Shown piece by piece: positions 22,754-34,499 of a stretch of 64,000 bases of DNA. The notes beneath the pieces are model-generated. The model was not told the DNA's origin. It was given only the letters and a program-made list of their open reading frames with translations, and did not search any database. The translations under genes were made by a program, and so were the position numbers. The first letter of the stretch is position 1. Every line of letters begins with the position of its first letter. The stretch is from Pestalotiopsis fici W106-1 (lineage: Eukaryota; Ascomycota; Sordariomycetes; Amphisphaeriales; Sporocadaceae): the NCBI RefSeq assembly GCF_000516985.1, contig NW_006917098.1, forward strand, positions 372,001-436,000, written 5' to 3'.

Positions 22754-24487
22754 ATGCCAAGGGCATTGAACCGAGCAGGTACGGCGACTCACTTCTCTCC
22801 ATGTACAAGCCGAGACTAACACACTATAGCTTGGTAGGCGAGCCTCCTGCATACCTTGCACTTAACATCAGATGTCCAGAAGACTACCTGGCCATGTATG
22901 GGACTCGTAGCTAATACTTGATGCCGCAGCAACACGTGTCGTAAACGAAAAGTTAAATGTCAGTTGTCTATATTATGCTTGTTGTCGCCGGACCTCACAC
23001 TGATCGATGTTCATGTGTAGGTGATGAAGCATCACCCGTCTGTGGGCCATGTTCCAAAGTTGGCCGCTACTGCGATCGCACGACGACGGAGCGTCGTTTC
23101 GTGGCCTTTGCGGCGACTGGCGAGGCTGCTTGGTCAAATGAAAAGGCATCGTCCTCATCACTCATCACCATCAACCGAGAGTGCCTTGAGAAGCCAGAGA
23201 TAGCCGGCTACTTTCACCACTACATTACCCATGTCGCGCCTTGGTATGACCTCGGCGATGAGTCTCGACACTTTGCGCTCACCGTGCCTCGGCTCGCGCT
23301 GGACCAGCCACTTCTACTTGGGGCCATCATTGCCCTGTCCGCAATCCACGTGGCGCAGAGCACGGGCAGCGCGACCGCGAAGAGGGCGGCCGAGGTCTAC
23401 CATGGTCATTGTATTCGATCCTTGATTGAACTTGATCAGTCGAGCGTCGTGCTCGAGAATGGTGTCGCTTTGGCGGCTACGTGTTTGCTAAGGTCCTTTG
23501 AAATTCTGAACGGTGAGATCGATACTCTCTCCTGAATTCAATGTACCCTCTGAAGAGAATGAGTAGTCATCTGACTGATGAGGTAGAAGTTCACGATCCC
23601 CAACGGCATCTTCGAGGTGCCTACTCTCTAGCGTCACAACCAGCAGTCGTTCGTGATGGGACTTTTACTGTACTGCACCAGGCCGGATTCTGGAACTATC
23701 TTAGAGAGGACATAACGTTTAGCTTGTTCGAGGGCTGCCCCTTGAAGGTGGACTTGGACTTGGCGTCCAGCAGTCTGGCCGTCACGGCGGCTCGATGCCC
23801 GCTGGACTCGATATCGTTGTTGCTGGGTCAGATTCTCAATGCCGTACATACGAGTACAATGTCATGCGACATTTGGTCCGAGTTCCAGGAGAGATTGACG
23901 TCTTGGTATAGTTCCTTGCCATTGTATATGCATCCATTCTCGACTGGAACACAGGCTGCGCGATCGATAGAAGGTCCATTACCTCGATCGTGGTTTTTGC
24001 AAGATACCTATGGTTCGTACATGTTTCACCGCCGCTCTTCCGATTTTATTGTCCCTTGCTGAGCTTACATGGAAACATAGCATCAGCGATGCATTACTTC
24101 TTGACTGCCACATGTGTTCTCACCACTTGTGCTTCGGAGAATCAGCTTCCTCACATGGCGCAGCTTTCTGGGATTGGCAAGGACAAAACACCTTCCAAGG
24201 AGGATATACTTGAATACAGTTCACTTAATATTTGCGGGATTGCTTTCACGACCAATACACCATCCGTCCTGGTCAATGCATTTGGTCCCATGTTCTATTG
24301 TGAGTCATTTTTGAGTTTGAAGGAATGTGCCGAGGCTTACTCGATCCCCCAAGGCGGCAATTTCATCAGACAGGAAGCAGCACGGCAGGAAATAATACGG
24401 CATCTACATGCGTGCAAGAAAATTGTCGGCTGGCCTGTGGAGCGTGTTGTAAATTTGCTATGTAATGAAGTTGCAGAACAGAAATAA
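22754..24487 (+). CDS. Zn2Cys6 fungal transcription factor
   Basis: Six exons close in frame to 459 residues: 22754-22778, 22830-22833, 22930-22958, 23021-23512, 23590-24012 and 24081-24487. All introns are GT-AG. The N-terminus gives a perfect binuclear zinc cluster, CX2CX6CX6CX2CX6C, at residues 10-37 with RKRKVK between the second and third cysteines. The first cysteine codon is assembled from the 4-nt exon and the next exon. The rest resembles the fungal-specific TF domain (HDPQRHLRGAYSLAS about a third of the way in). Such proteins bind CGG-type sites and regulate metabolic genes. Targets are unknown; neighbours are a PhyH oxygenase and a TenA-family protein. The donor of the last intron (GTTCGT) is weak, and the microexon needs cDNA proof. 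Confidence 0.85.
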
Positions 24488-24607
24488 GAGACTAATCGCC
24501 AGAACATGTAAGAGAAACTTGGATTTCACCGTGTAAAATGATTGCTACCTCTACGCGACTCTGTAGCAATGAGAACTTGTCAATCTAAAGCTTGATATCA
24601 TATTACT

Positions 24608-25390
24608 CTACACCTGGGGCCAGAACCCTTGTTCCAACTGCAAGACCTCCTTCCACACTCTCAAAGCCGTCTCATCGACATCCGCACCACTGTGCGTCTC
24701 GGCGTACTGGTCCAGACACGCCTCAATCTCGTCCACAAATGCGCCAAATTCAGCAGACGTCCAGTTGGGTATAAACTCCTTCCTCAACGCTCCGCCATCG
24801 AGATCGTCCTCGGCCTTGGTCTGACTTGCCTGGCCCTGGTCCCGGGCATATGTCCACGCCTCGTGGTACACCTTTTCCGTAGCCCAGAGGAGCACCAGCC
24901 CCTCAAAGACTGACTTGTTGGCATTGCCGCCCGCGCCAAAGGAATCAAACAGGTCCACATATGCAGCCGTTGTCGGATTCGGTCCAAACTCTTTACCGCT
25001 GCCGCCGCCGCCGCCGCTGGACCCCACTACCTTTTCGGCCGGGACCACTGCAGCCAGGTCAAGCCCGTACTTGGCCGCGGTATCCTCAAAAAACGCCAAC
25101 TCCACCAAGATGCCGTCTAGGGAGCTCTTGAGGACCTGCACGACGCGCCACTCGAGCGTCTCCCGGATGGGCCGGTCGGACCGGACGGGCAGGCGCACGC
25201 GCGACAGCAGGCCGCCAATGAAGCGCGCATAGGCCTGCGCGTACAGCCGGTCCTGCGCCAGCCACTGGGACAGGGTCGTGGGCGGGAGACGGCCCTGGCC
25301 CGCGAGCTGGAGAAAGGGCGATTGGGTGGCGCGCTTGTAGGCGTCGGGGGTCTGTGGGTGCGAGAGGAGGCGGGCGGTTAGAGAGGGCAT
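24608..25390 (-). CDS. TenA/THI-4/PqqC family protein
   Basis: Single exon, 260 residues, starting at the ATG at 25390. The sequence has the all-helical haem-oxygenase-like layout of the TenA family: an N-terminal helix followed by SPFLQLAGQGRLPPTTLSQWLAQDRLYAQAYARFIGGLL, with residues such as Q, D and Y lining the pocket, and a later helix LLWATEKVYHEAWTYARDQ with the family E-x-x-Y-x-x-W pattern. TenA proteins hydrolyse amino-pyrimidines in thiamine salvage. The only cysteine sits near the C-terminus, so the classical TenA active-site cysteine appears absent, which would place it with the TenA_E or an unassigned fungal class. A Gly/Ser-rich loop around residue 130 is an insertion. Its 3' end converges on the Zn2Cys6 gene with a gap of 120 bp. 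Confidence 0.8.
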   Translation of the reverse strand: MPSLTARLLSHPQTPDAYKRATQSPFLQLAGQGRLPPTTLSQWLAQDRLYAQAYARFIGGLLSRVRLPVRSDRPIRETLEWRVVQVLKSSLDGILVELAFFEDTAAKYGLDLAAVVPAEKVVGSSGGGGGSGKEFGPNPTTAAYVDLFDSFGAGGNANKSVFEGLVLLWATEKVYHEAWTYARDQGQASQTKAEDDLDGGALRKEFIPNWTSAEFGAFVDEIEACLDQYAETHSGADVDETALRVWKEVLQLEQGFWPQV

Positions 25391-25509
25391 TGTGCTTGTG
25401 ATCTAGATATTTTGTATTGTGTGAATTTATGAAGGCGTTAATTTAAATCAACCTTCTGGATTGGATGGATCACCACTTTGTCAATGTGAATGTGTACTGT
25501 TGATTTTGC

Positions 25510-25529
25510 ATATATATATATATATATAT
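25510..25529 (+). repeat. (AT)10 microsatellite
   Basis: An alternating AT run upstream of the TenA-family gene. Unremarkable. Confidence 0.8.
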
Positions 25530-25777
25530 TTTACACTGATGATTCTTGTGCAAGTTGCGATCTGCTACAAAAAAGATGGGGCAAAGGTGGGCATTTTGGC
25601 CGTCGTTCAGATGAGGTGCTTACGTTGGGAGACACCATGACGATATGTGCTGACCCAAAAGTAAAATGCAGACAAGCAGCACTTTGACTTGTTCGCGTCA
25701 ACCTAATTGTCTTTTTTTTTTTTTTTCTTTACGGCTGACAATAAACATTTGGTGTTTGATAACCGCACTCGCACATG

Positions 25778-25830
25778 TTGGAGAGATGATCCAGAATGGG
25801 CGTCAACCGGTCGTCCTCGTCCAGCTTTGG
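25778..25830 (-). repeat. 53-bp exact copy of a PRI2 exon segment
   Basis: This block is identical to 27622-27674 inside PRI2, where it encodes residues 256-273 (PKLDEDDRLTPILDHLSK) on the minus strand. The flanking bases differ immediately on both sides, and the orientation matches the parent gene. It lies about 1 kb beyond the PRI2 stop codon and is not in any plausible gene. It is a small fragment of coding DNA copied into intergenic sequence. Confidence 0.9.
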
Positions 25831-26078
25831 TGTTTTCCAAAGGGGAGAAAAAGACTGAAAGCCAAGCTGCAACACTCCGCCGAAGAAACACATCATTCCG
25901 GGGAACCTCGGCATCAGTACTAAACTAGTCTCAACCGCGCACTCGGGTTTTCTTCTTGTCCTTTTTTACATTATTATATCATTGTGCCGCTCGCTCTCGG
26001 CACGTTCCCTCGGCGGTAACCCCGGACTGTTGAAGAGGTTGGGGTTTGTGGATAGTTTTTCGCAACGCTAAGAGAGTC

Positions 26079-26105
26079 TTTCTTTCTTTCTTTCTTTTTC
26101 TTTTT
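26079..26105 (+). repeat. CTTT/CTTTTT microsatellite
   Basis: A pyrimidine run of CTTT units turning into CTTTTT units. The same kind of run is seen at about 17074-17097. No functional link is evident. Confidence 0.8.
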
Positions 26106-26833
26106 CACACCTCCAGAATAACCGTCACCAATGGAAATACGTGGCACTCATCTGGGCTCGGCTCGGGAAAGGTCCGTTGTTATTTAGCGCATCCGCTGCC
26201 TTGGATCCAACACCGTTTTCCCTCTCCATCCTCACCGTCCTCGTAGAGAATTCCAGCCTCGATGACGTAGGCGGTACTCCAGTAGCGGGGAGCAGTGAAC
26301 TAAGGCAGGTCGCACATTAGAGCCCAGGTTCTAGACCTCGGGCTATTTCTCTGGCGCTGCCAATTGTAGCCTACTATACAGGACCAAAGCGTAATGCCCC
26401 CCTGCCTTGACAACGTGACCAATGTTTGATTTTCAGGTTTCCCATGTCAGATCAAAGTCGTATTACACATGCTACTTCGTCACGTCAGGGTCCCCCTTTT
26501 GATACCCTTCCTGCAGCCAAGCTAAGCAGGAACTTGTAATTAACGCGCTCGTGGGCAACTAAAGTAGGCTTGCCGCCAAAGGATTGAACGTCCGAATACC
26601 GTCCCGAACAACAAGATGCCGTTGATTTCCAGTTCCGTTTTCGCGACGGATAACATCAGCGTGTATCCGTAATCATGCTTCATCCCATCCATCAACCGTA
26701 ACGCCAACGTATGTCCTCGTGATGTGACAAGGCTGTCGTCCGGACTACCTATCACTATAGAGGAACCATTTCTAGAAACAAGTAACAAAAACCAATGGCA
26801 AGACGTCTATCTATATGAATATTGAAAGAAGGG

Positions 26834-28439
26834 TTATCCCTCCATCTTCACATCTTCGCTCTTTACGCTGCTGTCCTTTCCTAGGTTCTTAAGTAGATAG
26901 CTGCGCTTGAAATACTCGTTGGGATGTACAATCGTGTCTAGCTGGGCCGCGGTCATGATATTCTCATCCTTGGCACGCTTGATCTCGCTCTTATGAACGT
27001 GTTCAAACACACTAGAGAAGAGTTTGTTAGTTGTCGAGTCAAGTAGGAATCCATCAATACTGATGACCTGTTGGGAACACTTACCGATTACAGGCCAAGT
27101 GGAATTTCTGTGCTTCCTTGTCCTGCTTGACACCTTCTAGGACCGACCTGTCCGAAATACCGACAGCTTGTAGCAGGGCAGTCAGGTTCTCCTGGTTGAA
27201 GTGTCGGTACGGACAACCATGCGCCTCACCCGGACCTGGTGGGTGCTCCGTCAATATCTTTTGACACGAGAATGGCGAGTAACCGCCACCACGTCGGTTG
27301 GAGTCGCCTCCAACGTCTCCGTACGCGTGCCGGACATTGTATCTGTAGTCCTTGTTGAACTGGTCATCGGTGAGCTTGCTGAATGACGTCCGCCAGAAGA
27401 TCAAGCACTCCTCCAGGTTCAGGCCGATGCCCTTCAAGAACAAAGTGTACTGTAAACGACCATAGTGCTTGAGATGTGCGTCGCGCCGTAATGATCGATG
27501 TAGGTTCTGCATGCATAGCGGGAAGCTGGCAGAGAGCTTGTCCACGTTTCTTGCCGAGATGTCGGCTCCACCAACGGCGGTCGTGCTGCTGCTGTAAGAA
27601 GCATCTGGCGTGATAAAGTTCTTGGAGAGATGATCCAGAATGGGCGTCAACCGGTCGTCCTCGTCCAGCTTTGGCAGCGCCCGCGCCGTCAGCTCCAGGG
27701 CGCGCTCTAGTCGCCCTGTAAACTCTGCGACCACCATGCTCGTCTGCTCCCTAGCAGGCACATACGCCTTGCCACCCTTGAGGAACACCCTCCTCGTCTC
27801 TACCAATTCCGGGACACGTTCCCAATCAACCTTGAAGAAGCTATTGTCATCCTCGGTCTGCTCTTGCTTCTTGCGGCTGTCCGCCATGGCTCGGAGTTCG
27901 TCACTATACTTGCTGCGCTCCTCGGGGCCAACCTCTTCCCAGTCCAAGTTCAGGGTCTTGATAAACTCTTTGAGCTCTTTGCGGTTATGCTCAGCATCGT
28001 CATTCAGTCTCAGGCGGAATAGCATAGTCTCGACGCGGGTGAACCTCCTCCTGAGGTCCTCGGTTGATGCAAAGGCTAGTCGCAGAATAAAATGGCTGTA
28101 GTGATCTTTCTGGCGCTGTGCTTGAAGCTGGGAGCTGTTGCTCGAGTTTGTGTCAAGAGGCAGGTACTTTTTGAGCAGAGGCTCCATGTGTTCAGAAGTA
28201 TCCTTGACATTCTTATTGCGAAAAGAGCAGGCTTCGAGCTCGGCCAGAATGCGCAGGCGATCGATGGCCCATTGTTCGAATTGCTCAAGCGTGATGTCGG
28301 CTGTTGGTGGCAGCGCGTAGAAGTTGAGTCGGTTCGGATATGCTGTCTTGGCGAAAGACGGGTCTGCAAACTGTTTCGTGCGATGATCGAGAGTCGCTCG
28401 CCGCTTTGGGTCGATGCGGTTGTAGTTTGAAGAGAACAT
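26834..28439 (-). CDS. PRI2: DNA primase large subunit (PriL/Pri2)
   Basis: Two exons on the minus strand, 28439-27085 and 27011-26834, with a 73-bp intron (GTAAGT donor, TCTAG acceptor) give 510 residues, close to the yeast length. The large primase subunit works with the catalytic small subunit and DNA polymerase alpha to make RNA-DNA primers in replication. The four cysteines of the 4Fe-4S domain are visible at about C309 (PLCMQNLH), C392 (PFSCQKIL), C409 (HGCPYRHF) and C450 (HLACNRVFEH); the last lies next to the splice junction. The start MFSSNYNRIDPKRR has the usual N-terminal primase large subunit form. The C-terminal tail carries VKSEDVKMEG. It should be an essential single-copy gene, lying between two retrotransposon islands. 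Confidence 0.97.
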
Positions 28440-28716
28440 GGCGGCAGGCGAGGAGGATCGGGTTGATTGACGTGTCCTTCAACTCTATTTCCGCTTCTCC
28501 TTGATAATGGCAAGCAATCGTGCTCAATACGTCCAAGTGAGTGCCTCGTCGTCGCCACAAACTTGAATCGCTTGAGCCGAATCTTTGGTGATGGCGGCCT
28601 TGTTTAATTGAATTTCCAGGTTGATCGCGACTCAGTATGGAGGGGACGCGACGCGACGCGGCGCTGGGAGCAAAATTGACCAATCAGGTAATGTGCAATG
28701 CATCGGCGGGGCACTT
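28440..28716. promoter_or_regulatory. PRI2 upstream region
   Basis: 277 bp between the PRI2 start codon and the target duplication of family A copy 2. It has normal composition, with a GACGCGACGCGACGCGGCGC run near 28645-28665. The whole PRI2 promoter must fit here or include retrotransposon sequence. Confidence 0.5.
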
Positions 28717-28721
28717 CATAG

Positions 28722-28927
28722 TGTGGGAAATTGATGGGGACTTAGTGTATTTAGTATAAATAAACGGATCTGGCTATATGGGTTTAGTTAAATAAAATGC
28801 ATAAGACCTAATTGCCTCCTATAGCCCACCGGAAATAGCCGTCAAGCCGGAGGTCCCGGGGTCTAATGCTTTTATCCGTTAAAACGAGAGTTATACTTAT
28901 TATTTTAGTTAAAGTTAACTTTTTATA
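28722..28927 (-). repeat. Family A copy 2, left LTR (3' LTR)
   Basis: 206-bp partner of 41452-41657 and homologue of both copy 1 LTRs. The outer end is intact (TGTGGG) and the inner end converted (TTTTTATA). Confidence 0.93.
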
Positions 28928-29739
28928 CGCTTTTTATAACGAGCGATTTAATCGAAATAAAAGGATAAGCTTTATTACGATAATTTATAATATAATTTAT
29001 AGTTAAATAATAGTAATTATATTTATAATTAGGTTATAATTTATTATATTTAGCAAATATACGAAATATTTAAAATCCTTAGGTCGTATCGCTTTTATAA
29101 GCCTATTAGCGGCGTTTTCCGTAAATATAATTTTTTTAATTAAAATATTCCTAATAAAGATTTTTTATTAAATATAATAAAAATACCTTTTAATATGCTT
29201 TTTCGTAAATATGCTAATTTAGGCTTTTGCTTACGTTTTTACGTTTATATTATTAATTAATAAAAAAATTACTTTTTAAGGTATTATTTTTAGTTTTTTT
29301 AATAAGTTTTTAATAAATACGGTTTTATAAGCGCTTTTATTAATAGCGTAATATTTAGCTTTTATAATAAATTAAATAATTACGCTTTATAATTTTAAAT
29401 TTTAGCTTATTAGGGAGCCCGCTATAAACGTTATTTATTTAAACGTAAATTTAAAAGTTAATTTATCGCCTGCAAAATTAGCGTTAACGTAAATATATAA
29501 TTTTAGTTCTTTATATTTAATATAGCGATAAAATCGAGTATATTTTATTTTTTTTATGCGGGTGCCTTAAAGGTATTATAGCATTTTATTTAAGTGTTTA
29601 ATATAATTAGGAGATAGGTTATTTATAAAGCGCGTTTATACTTTATTAGCGTGTGTTATATTTGCGCGTAGCTTAATTATAGCGTAATTTGTTTTCCCGA
29701 GCTTTTTAAAATATTGATTTTTGGATTTTTAATTAATAT

Positions 29740-32700
29740 AGCTTTTAAATTTATAGGTTATTATTATTAATCCCGGATTAATAAGAGTAATAGCATTTTT
29801 AATATTTTAATATCCGAGTTTTTTAAATATTTAATTTAAATATTTGTTTTATAATAATATAATATTATTATTTTTTTTTGGATAATGCGTATTTTTAAAT
29901 ATTATTTAGCGGTATTTAGGTATTATAATTTTAACTATTTATTTAGCTATTAAATTAATTTTTTAATAGCTTTAATATTTATATATATAATTATAAAATC
30001 GTTTATATAAAAGGTTAGTATCGTTTTATTAGCTTTATTTTAGTAAATGGTATTATTAGTTTTTAGTTTTATAAAGCCTAGCTTTTTTAGTTTTTTTTTA
30101 ATTTTTTATTATTATTCGAAGCTATTTTGCTTTAAGCCGTATAAAAGGCGTAATAGCCTAATTATACTGCTAGGAATATAATTATATTATTATATAATAT
30201 TAAGGTATTAAAATATAAATTTACTTAGGTATAAAAATTAGCGTATATAGATTTTTTTATTAAGCCGGCCTAATAAATAGGTTATAATAAAATCGATTTA
30301 AAAGATTTTCCAGCTTTTAATTATAGCTATCGCGATTAAAACGCGGATGCTTATTTATTTAGCTATATTAGCAAAAAATTTTTTATAATTAATTTTAAGG
30401 GTTTAAATAAAACTTTAAGCTATAAGGCGTGCTTTTTATTTATTTATATTACCGGTAAAATTATATTTAGTTTTATATATTTATTTAAATTTAATTAATG
30501 GCTTTTGCTTTAATTTAAAATTATTATAATCGAGGAATTTAAACGTTTTTTTTTTAAATAGCTTAATAATTTTTTTATTATAATTTATTGCTAATTAGGT
30601 TATTTTTATATATTTTTGCCTAATTAATTAATAATAAATTAGGGTTATATTTAATAATTAATATTAAATATTTATTTTGCATTTATTCGAATAAATTATT
30701 ATTAATTAATAATAAATAATTATATAAGCCTTTATTTAGCGTAATTAATAGCGCGCCTTTAAAGCTTAAATTTTTTTTATTATCCTAATTATAATCCCGT
30801 AAATTAATTAAAGCGTAATAATTATTTTTTATAATTATATTTATATATATATAAATATACCTATTTAAGCTTTAATATACTATAATATAATTATAATTAT
30901 TATTTATATATATTATAATATATTTAATTATGCTTTACCGTATAACTATTTATATTTAAAAAAAGCCGGCTTTAAATTGCCGCGCTTTTTATTTTTATTT
31001 TTTAGCTATATTTAGATTACGAGGCTTTATATAATAAATTAATTTTAAAATCCTATATTGCAGCTTATTTTAAACGTATTACGGGAGTAATCTAATTATT
31101 TTTAATAAATCGGGCTAATTAGCGCTTTTATTAAAGTTTTTATAAAATATAACGTAAAAAGTTATAATAAAGCGTGCTATATTTAATATATATATTTTAT
31201 ATAAATATTTTTTAGCGTAATTTATAAATATATTTTTTAGCGCTTTTACCTATAATTTTTTAGCTTATATTTTGTTTTTTTTTAAAATATATATAAAAAT
31301 ACGCGATTTAAAAATTTTAAAATGCCTAATTAATAGGCGATTAAATATATTTTATAGCTAAAAATTATTTTTTTAACGCTATTAAGGAGTAATTAGTTTT
31401 TTTTTAATAGGTGTTATACGGTTTAAAACGATAACTTATGCTTTACAAATTTTATCCTAAAATATTATAAAAATATTTATTTAAATATAAATAACGCGCG
31501 TATTATTTTATAATATCCCGATCGCGCGTTTAGCGGCACCGTTTTAATATTAATTATTTAATATTAATATAGTTAATTCGATACCTTTTTACTATACGTA
31601 ATTATTAAAAAAGCCGCCGCTAAAGTTATTAATTTTATTAATACGAATTATTTTAATTCGGCGCCTTTTTTTTCCCAAGCTCGTATTATAACTAAGCGAT
31701 ATATTTAAGGAAATCGTTTTATAGAATTTTTTTAAATAAAATATTAATAAAATATAATTTTATAATTTTATGGTATTTAATTAGTATAAAATAACGATTA
31801 TTATTTAAATTAATAAATTTAATTTCCTTAATATTAACTTATAATAAAATCGCTATAAAATTTACGCGAATACGTATTAAATTTACTAAATTAATCCGAA
31901 CGCTTTTAGCTTTATCGCATATATCGCATATTAGTATAAAAATGCTATTTAAATTTAAATTAATGCCTTTAATAGCCTTAATCGTTCTAATTAGCCGTTT
32001 CTTATTTAAATAATTTAGTCGATAATATTATAAAATCGTTTATTTAATTAATAGCTTCGTTAATCCGTTTAGTGCCATTAAAATTTATATATAAAATAGT
32101 TCCTTTTGCCTATATAGCCATAAAAACCATTTTTTTTTTAGTTATATTAATAATAATTAACACTTTATTATTAAGCGTTTTAATAAAATTATTATAAATT
32201 TTAAATTTAGTTTTATATAGCTTATTATTAAAAATTATTTTTAATAGGAAATTTTTAACGTAATAATATTTTTTAGGCGTTAATTTCCGGCGCTCGCTTT
32301 TAAAACCGCGCTATACGGTTAATATTTGGCCGTATTTTATTAAATATATTATACCGTTTTTAGTTATAATAGGTAACCGATTATATTTATTTAATTTAAT
32401 AACTAATTTAACGATAAAATTAGCTTTATCGTTTATAATATAAATATTAGCGCTTATATTTAATAGCTATCGTTTACGTAAATTTAGCGTTTAAATAGCT
32501 ATTAAAATAAAGAAATTATAATAGTTCGTTTTATTTTATATATACGAATCGTATTATTTAGCAGGTTTATAGCGCTTACTATTAAGCGTAGCTTATAATT
32601 ATTTAATTACGCCGGAAGCGACCCGCGTATAATAATTATAAGCTGTTTTTTATTTTTTTTAATTTTTATTTTAATTAAAGAGTTTTATAATTTTAGCGCT

Positions 32701-33750
32701 TTTAAATTAATAAAAAGAATTATTATTTATTACAATTAATAGTAATTATTAGGAGCCCCGGAGTACGCCTATAGACGCGCTTCCCCGGCCCTGGCTATAA
32801 CTTATATTACGTTTACGGTAATTGCTTTTATTTGCGTTTAATCGTATAATTATATTTAATTGCGTAGGTGATTGCGTTAATTACGTAAAATTAGAATTTT
32901 ATTCGTTTGCAGCTTTTTTATTACGTTTTTTAGATTTATAATTAATTCGCTAATAACCCTTTTTACCGTAATATTAATATTTGCCGTTAATTTAACCGTT
33001 ACTATTAGTAAATAATAAATTAGCGTTATTTTTATTATTAATTATTATTTTATTTATAAATTTAATTATAAAAAATTATTAAAATTATATAAATTTTAAT
33101 ATAACGCTTTTTAGGAGGATGGCTAATTAATTTTTTTTTTATTTTATTTATTTTAAAGCTTTATTTTTAATAGCTTTTAAATATAATTAGATTTAATTAT
33201 TTAAAATAAAGCGTTAATTATTAGCGTTATAGCTTTTTTATATATAATAATTTTATTCGGTATTAAATTTAGCTAGGTTTTTGCTATTATAATTAAATTT
33301 ATATAATTTTTTTAATAATTTTTGCCTTTTTTCGATAATAATAGAGTTAAATTAACGGCGGAAAATATTTTTTATTTTTATATTTATTAAATAATATTTT
33401 ATAGTTATTAATAGCGTTTTATTATTAATTATAGCTAAAATTATAATAATAATAAGCTTTTTATTTAAAGGGTAAATAAAGGTTTTTGCGATTTATTTAG
33501 CGGTTTATTTATTAAATTTAAATAATATTATATAAGCGCGATAATTAAAGGTTCTTATTAAGAATTTTAATTTATCGATTTTAAATTTAAAAATTTTTAA
33601 GCAAGGAATTAATATAATTAAAGCTTGCTTTAGTATGCTATAACTAGCTATATTAGCGGTTATTTGCCTTATATTTTTAGCTATAGCTTTTGTAATACCC
33701 GTTATAGTTATATGCTTTATAGCGCTTTAGCCAGTTTTATTAGCGATCGC
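29740..33750 (-). pseudogene. Family A copy 2 gag-pol remnant
   Basis: Collinear with 11473-15490 of copy 1 and equally broken. The reverse transcriptase segment lies at about 29900-30160 on the minus strand. Both copies carry the GC-rich, CpA-free pocket (here about 32752-32793). No open frame survives. Confidence 0.75.
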
Positions 33751-33755
33751 CTAAG

Positions 33756-34271
33756 TGTTACGAATATACACCCTTGCATAAAAACAAACAAATGTGTTAG
33801 CGCTTAAGGAAAAAAGGGAGGGGCTTAGCACCGAAAGCCGGGAATAGGTCAAAACGGGAACTACTATCCTTAATAGCTGCTAGCTAGCTGCCTAATAAAA
33901 TTATAATTTTGGCAATAATCTAAATAATTAAATTATTAGGATTATTAAATTTTATCGATTTTAGGGCTATAAAATCGGCTTAGTATTATAATTTAAAAAA
34001 TATTAATAAAAAAATAAATAAATATATATTATAAAAAGATTTCCTATATAAATAGTTATTATTTTAGTAATTAATTTAAGTATTTATTTTATTTATAAAT
34101 AAAATATTTAATACGCTTTAACGATTATATTTATAAATTAATTCGATTATTTTTATTTTTAAATATTTATTGCTTAATACTTTTTTTAAAGCTATCGTTC
34201 CCTATTAGCATAAACCCCAACACCTTTTATATTTTAGGTTTATTTTAAAAACCCGTAATATAATCGTTATA
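33756..34271 (+). repeat. Gypsy left LTR
   Basis: 516-bp partner of 40788-41303. The outer 50 bp keep CpA and TpG sites that are converted in the right copy. Confidence 0.93.
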
Positions 34272-34499
34272 TTTTAATTACTTTTATTTAGGTATATTAC
34301 TTTTAAAAAAAACCTTAAGCAATATTTAGCAGAATATCGTTAACCGGAAAAACTCCTTTTTCCTTATCCAAATACTCCTAGCGCTCGCTCGCGCAAAAGA
34401 TAGAAAAAGATGATTTCGAATTAACTAAAAACCAATATTTGGAATTAGTTAAAAAAATCCGCGCACTTAAAAAAAAAACCACCTTTTTTACGCGTAAAG

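Larger units (their letters stand above)
25391..26833. other. Intergenic DNA between the TenA-family gene and PRI2
   Basis: No gene is supported. It contains the TenA-family promoter, an (AT)n run at about 25509-25530, a 14-T run near 25712, a 53-bp copy of a PRI2 exon segment and a CTTT microsatellite at about 26079-26105. Short open frames here are chance. Confidence 0.5.
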
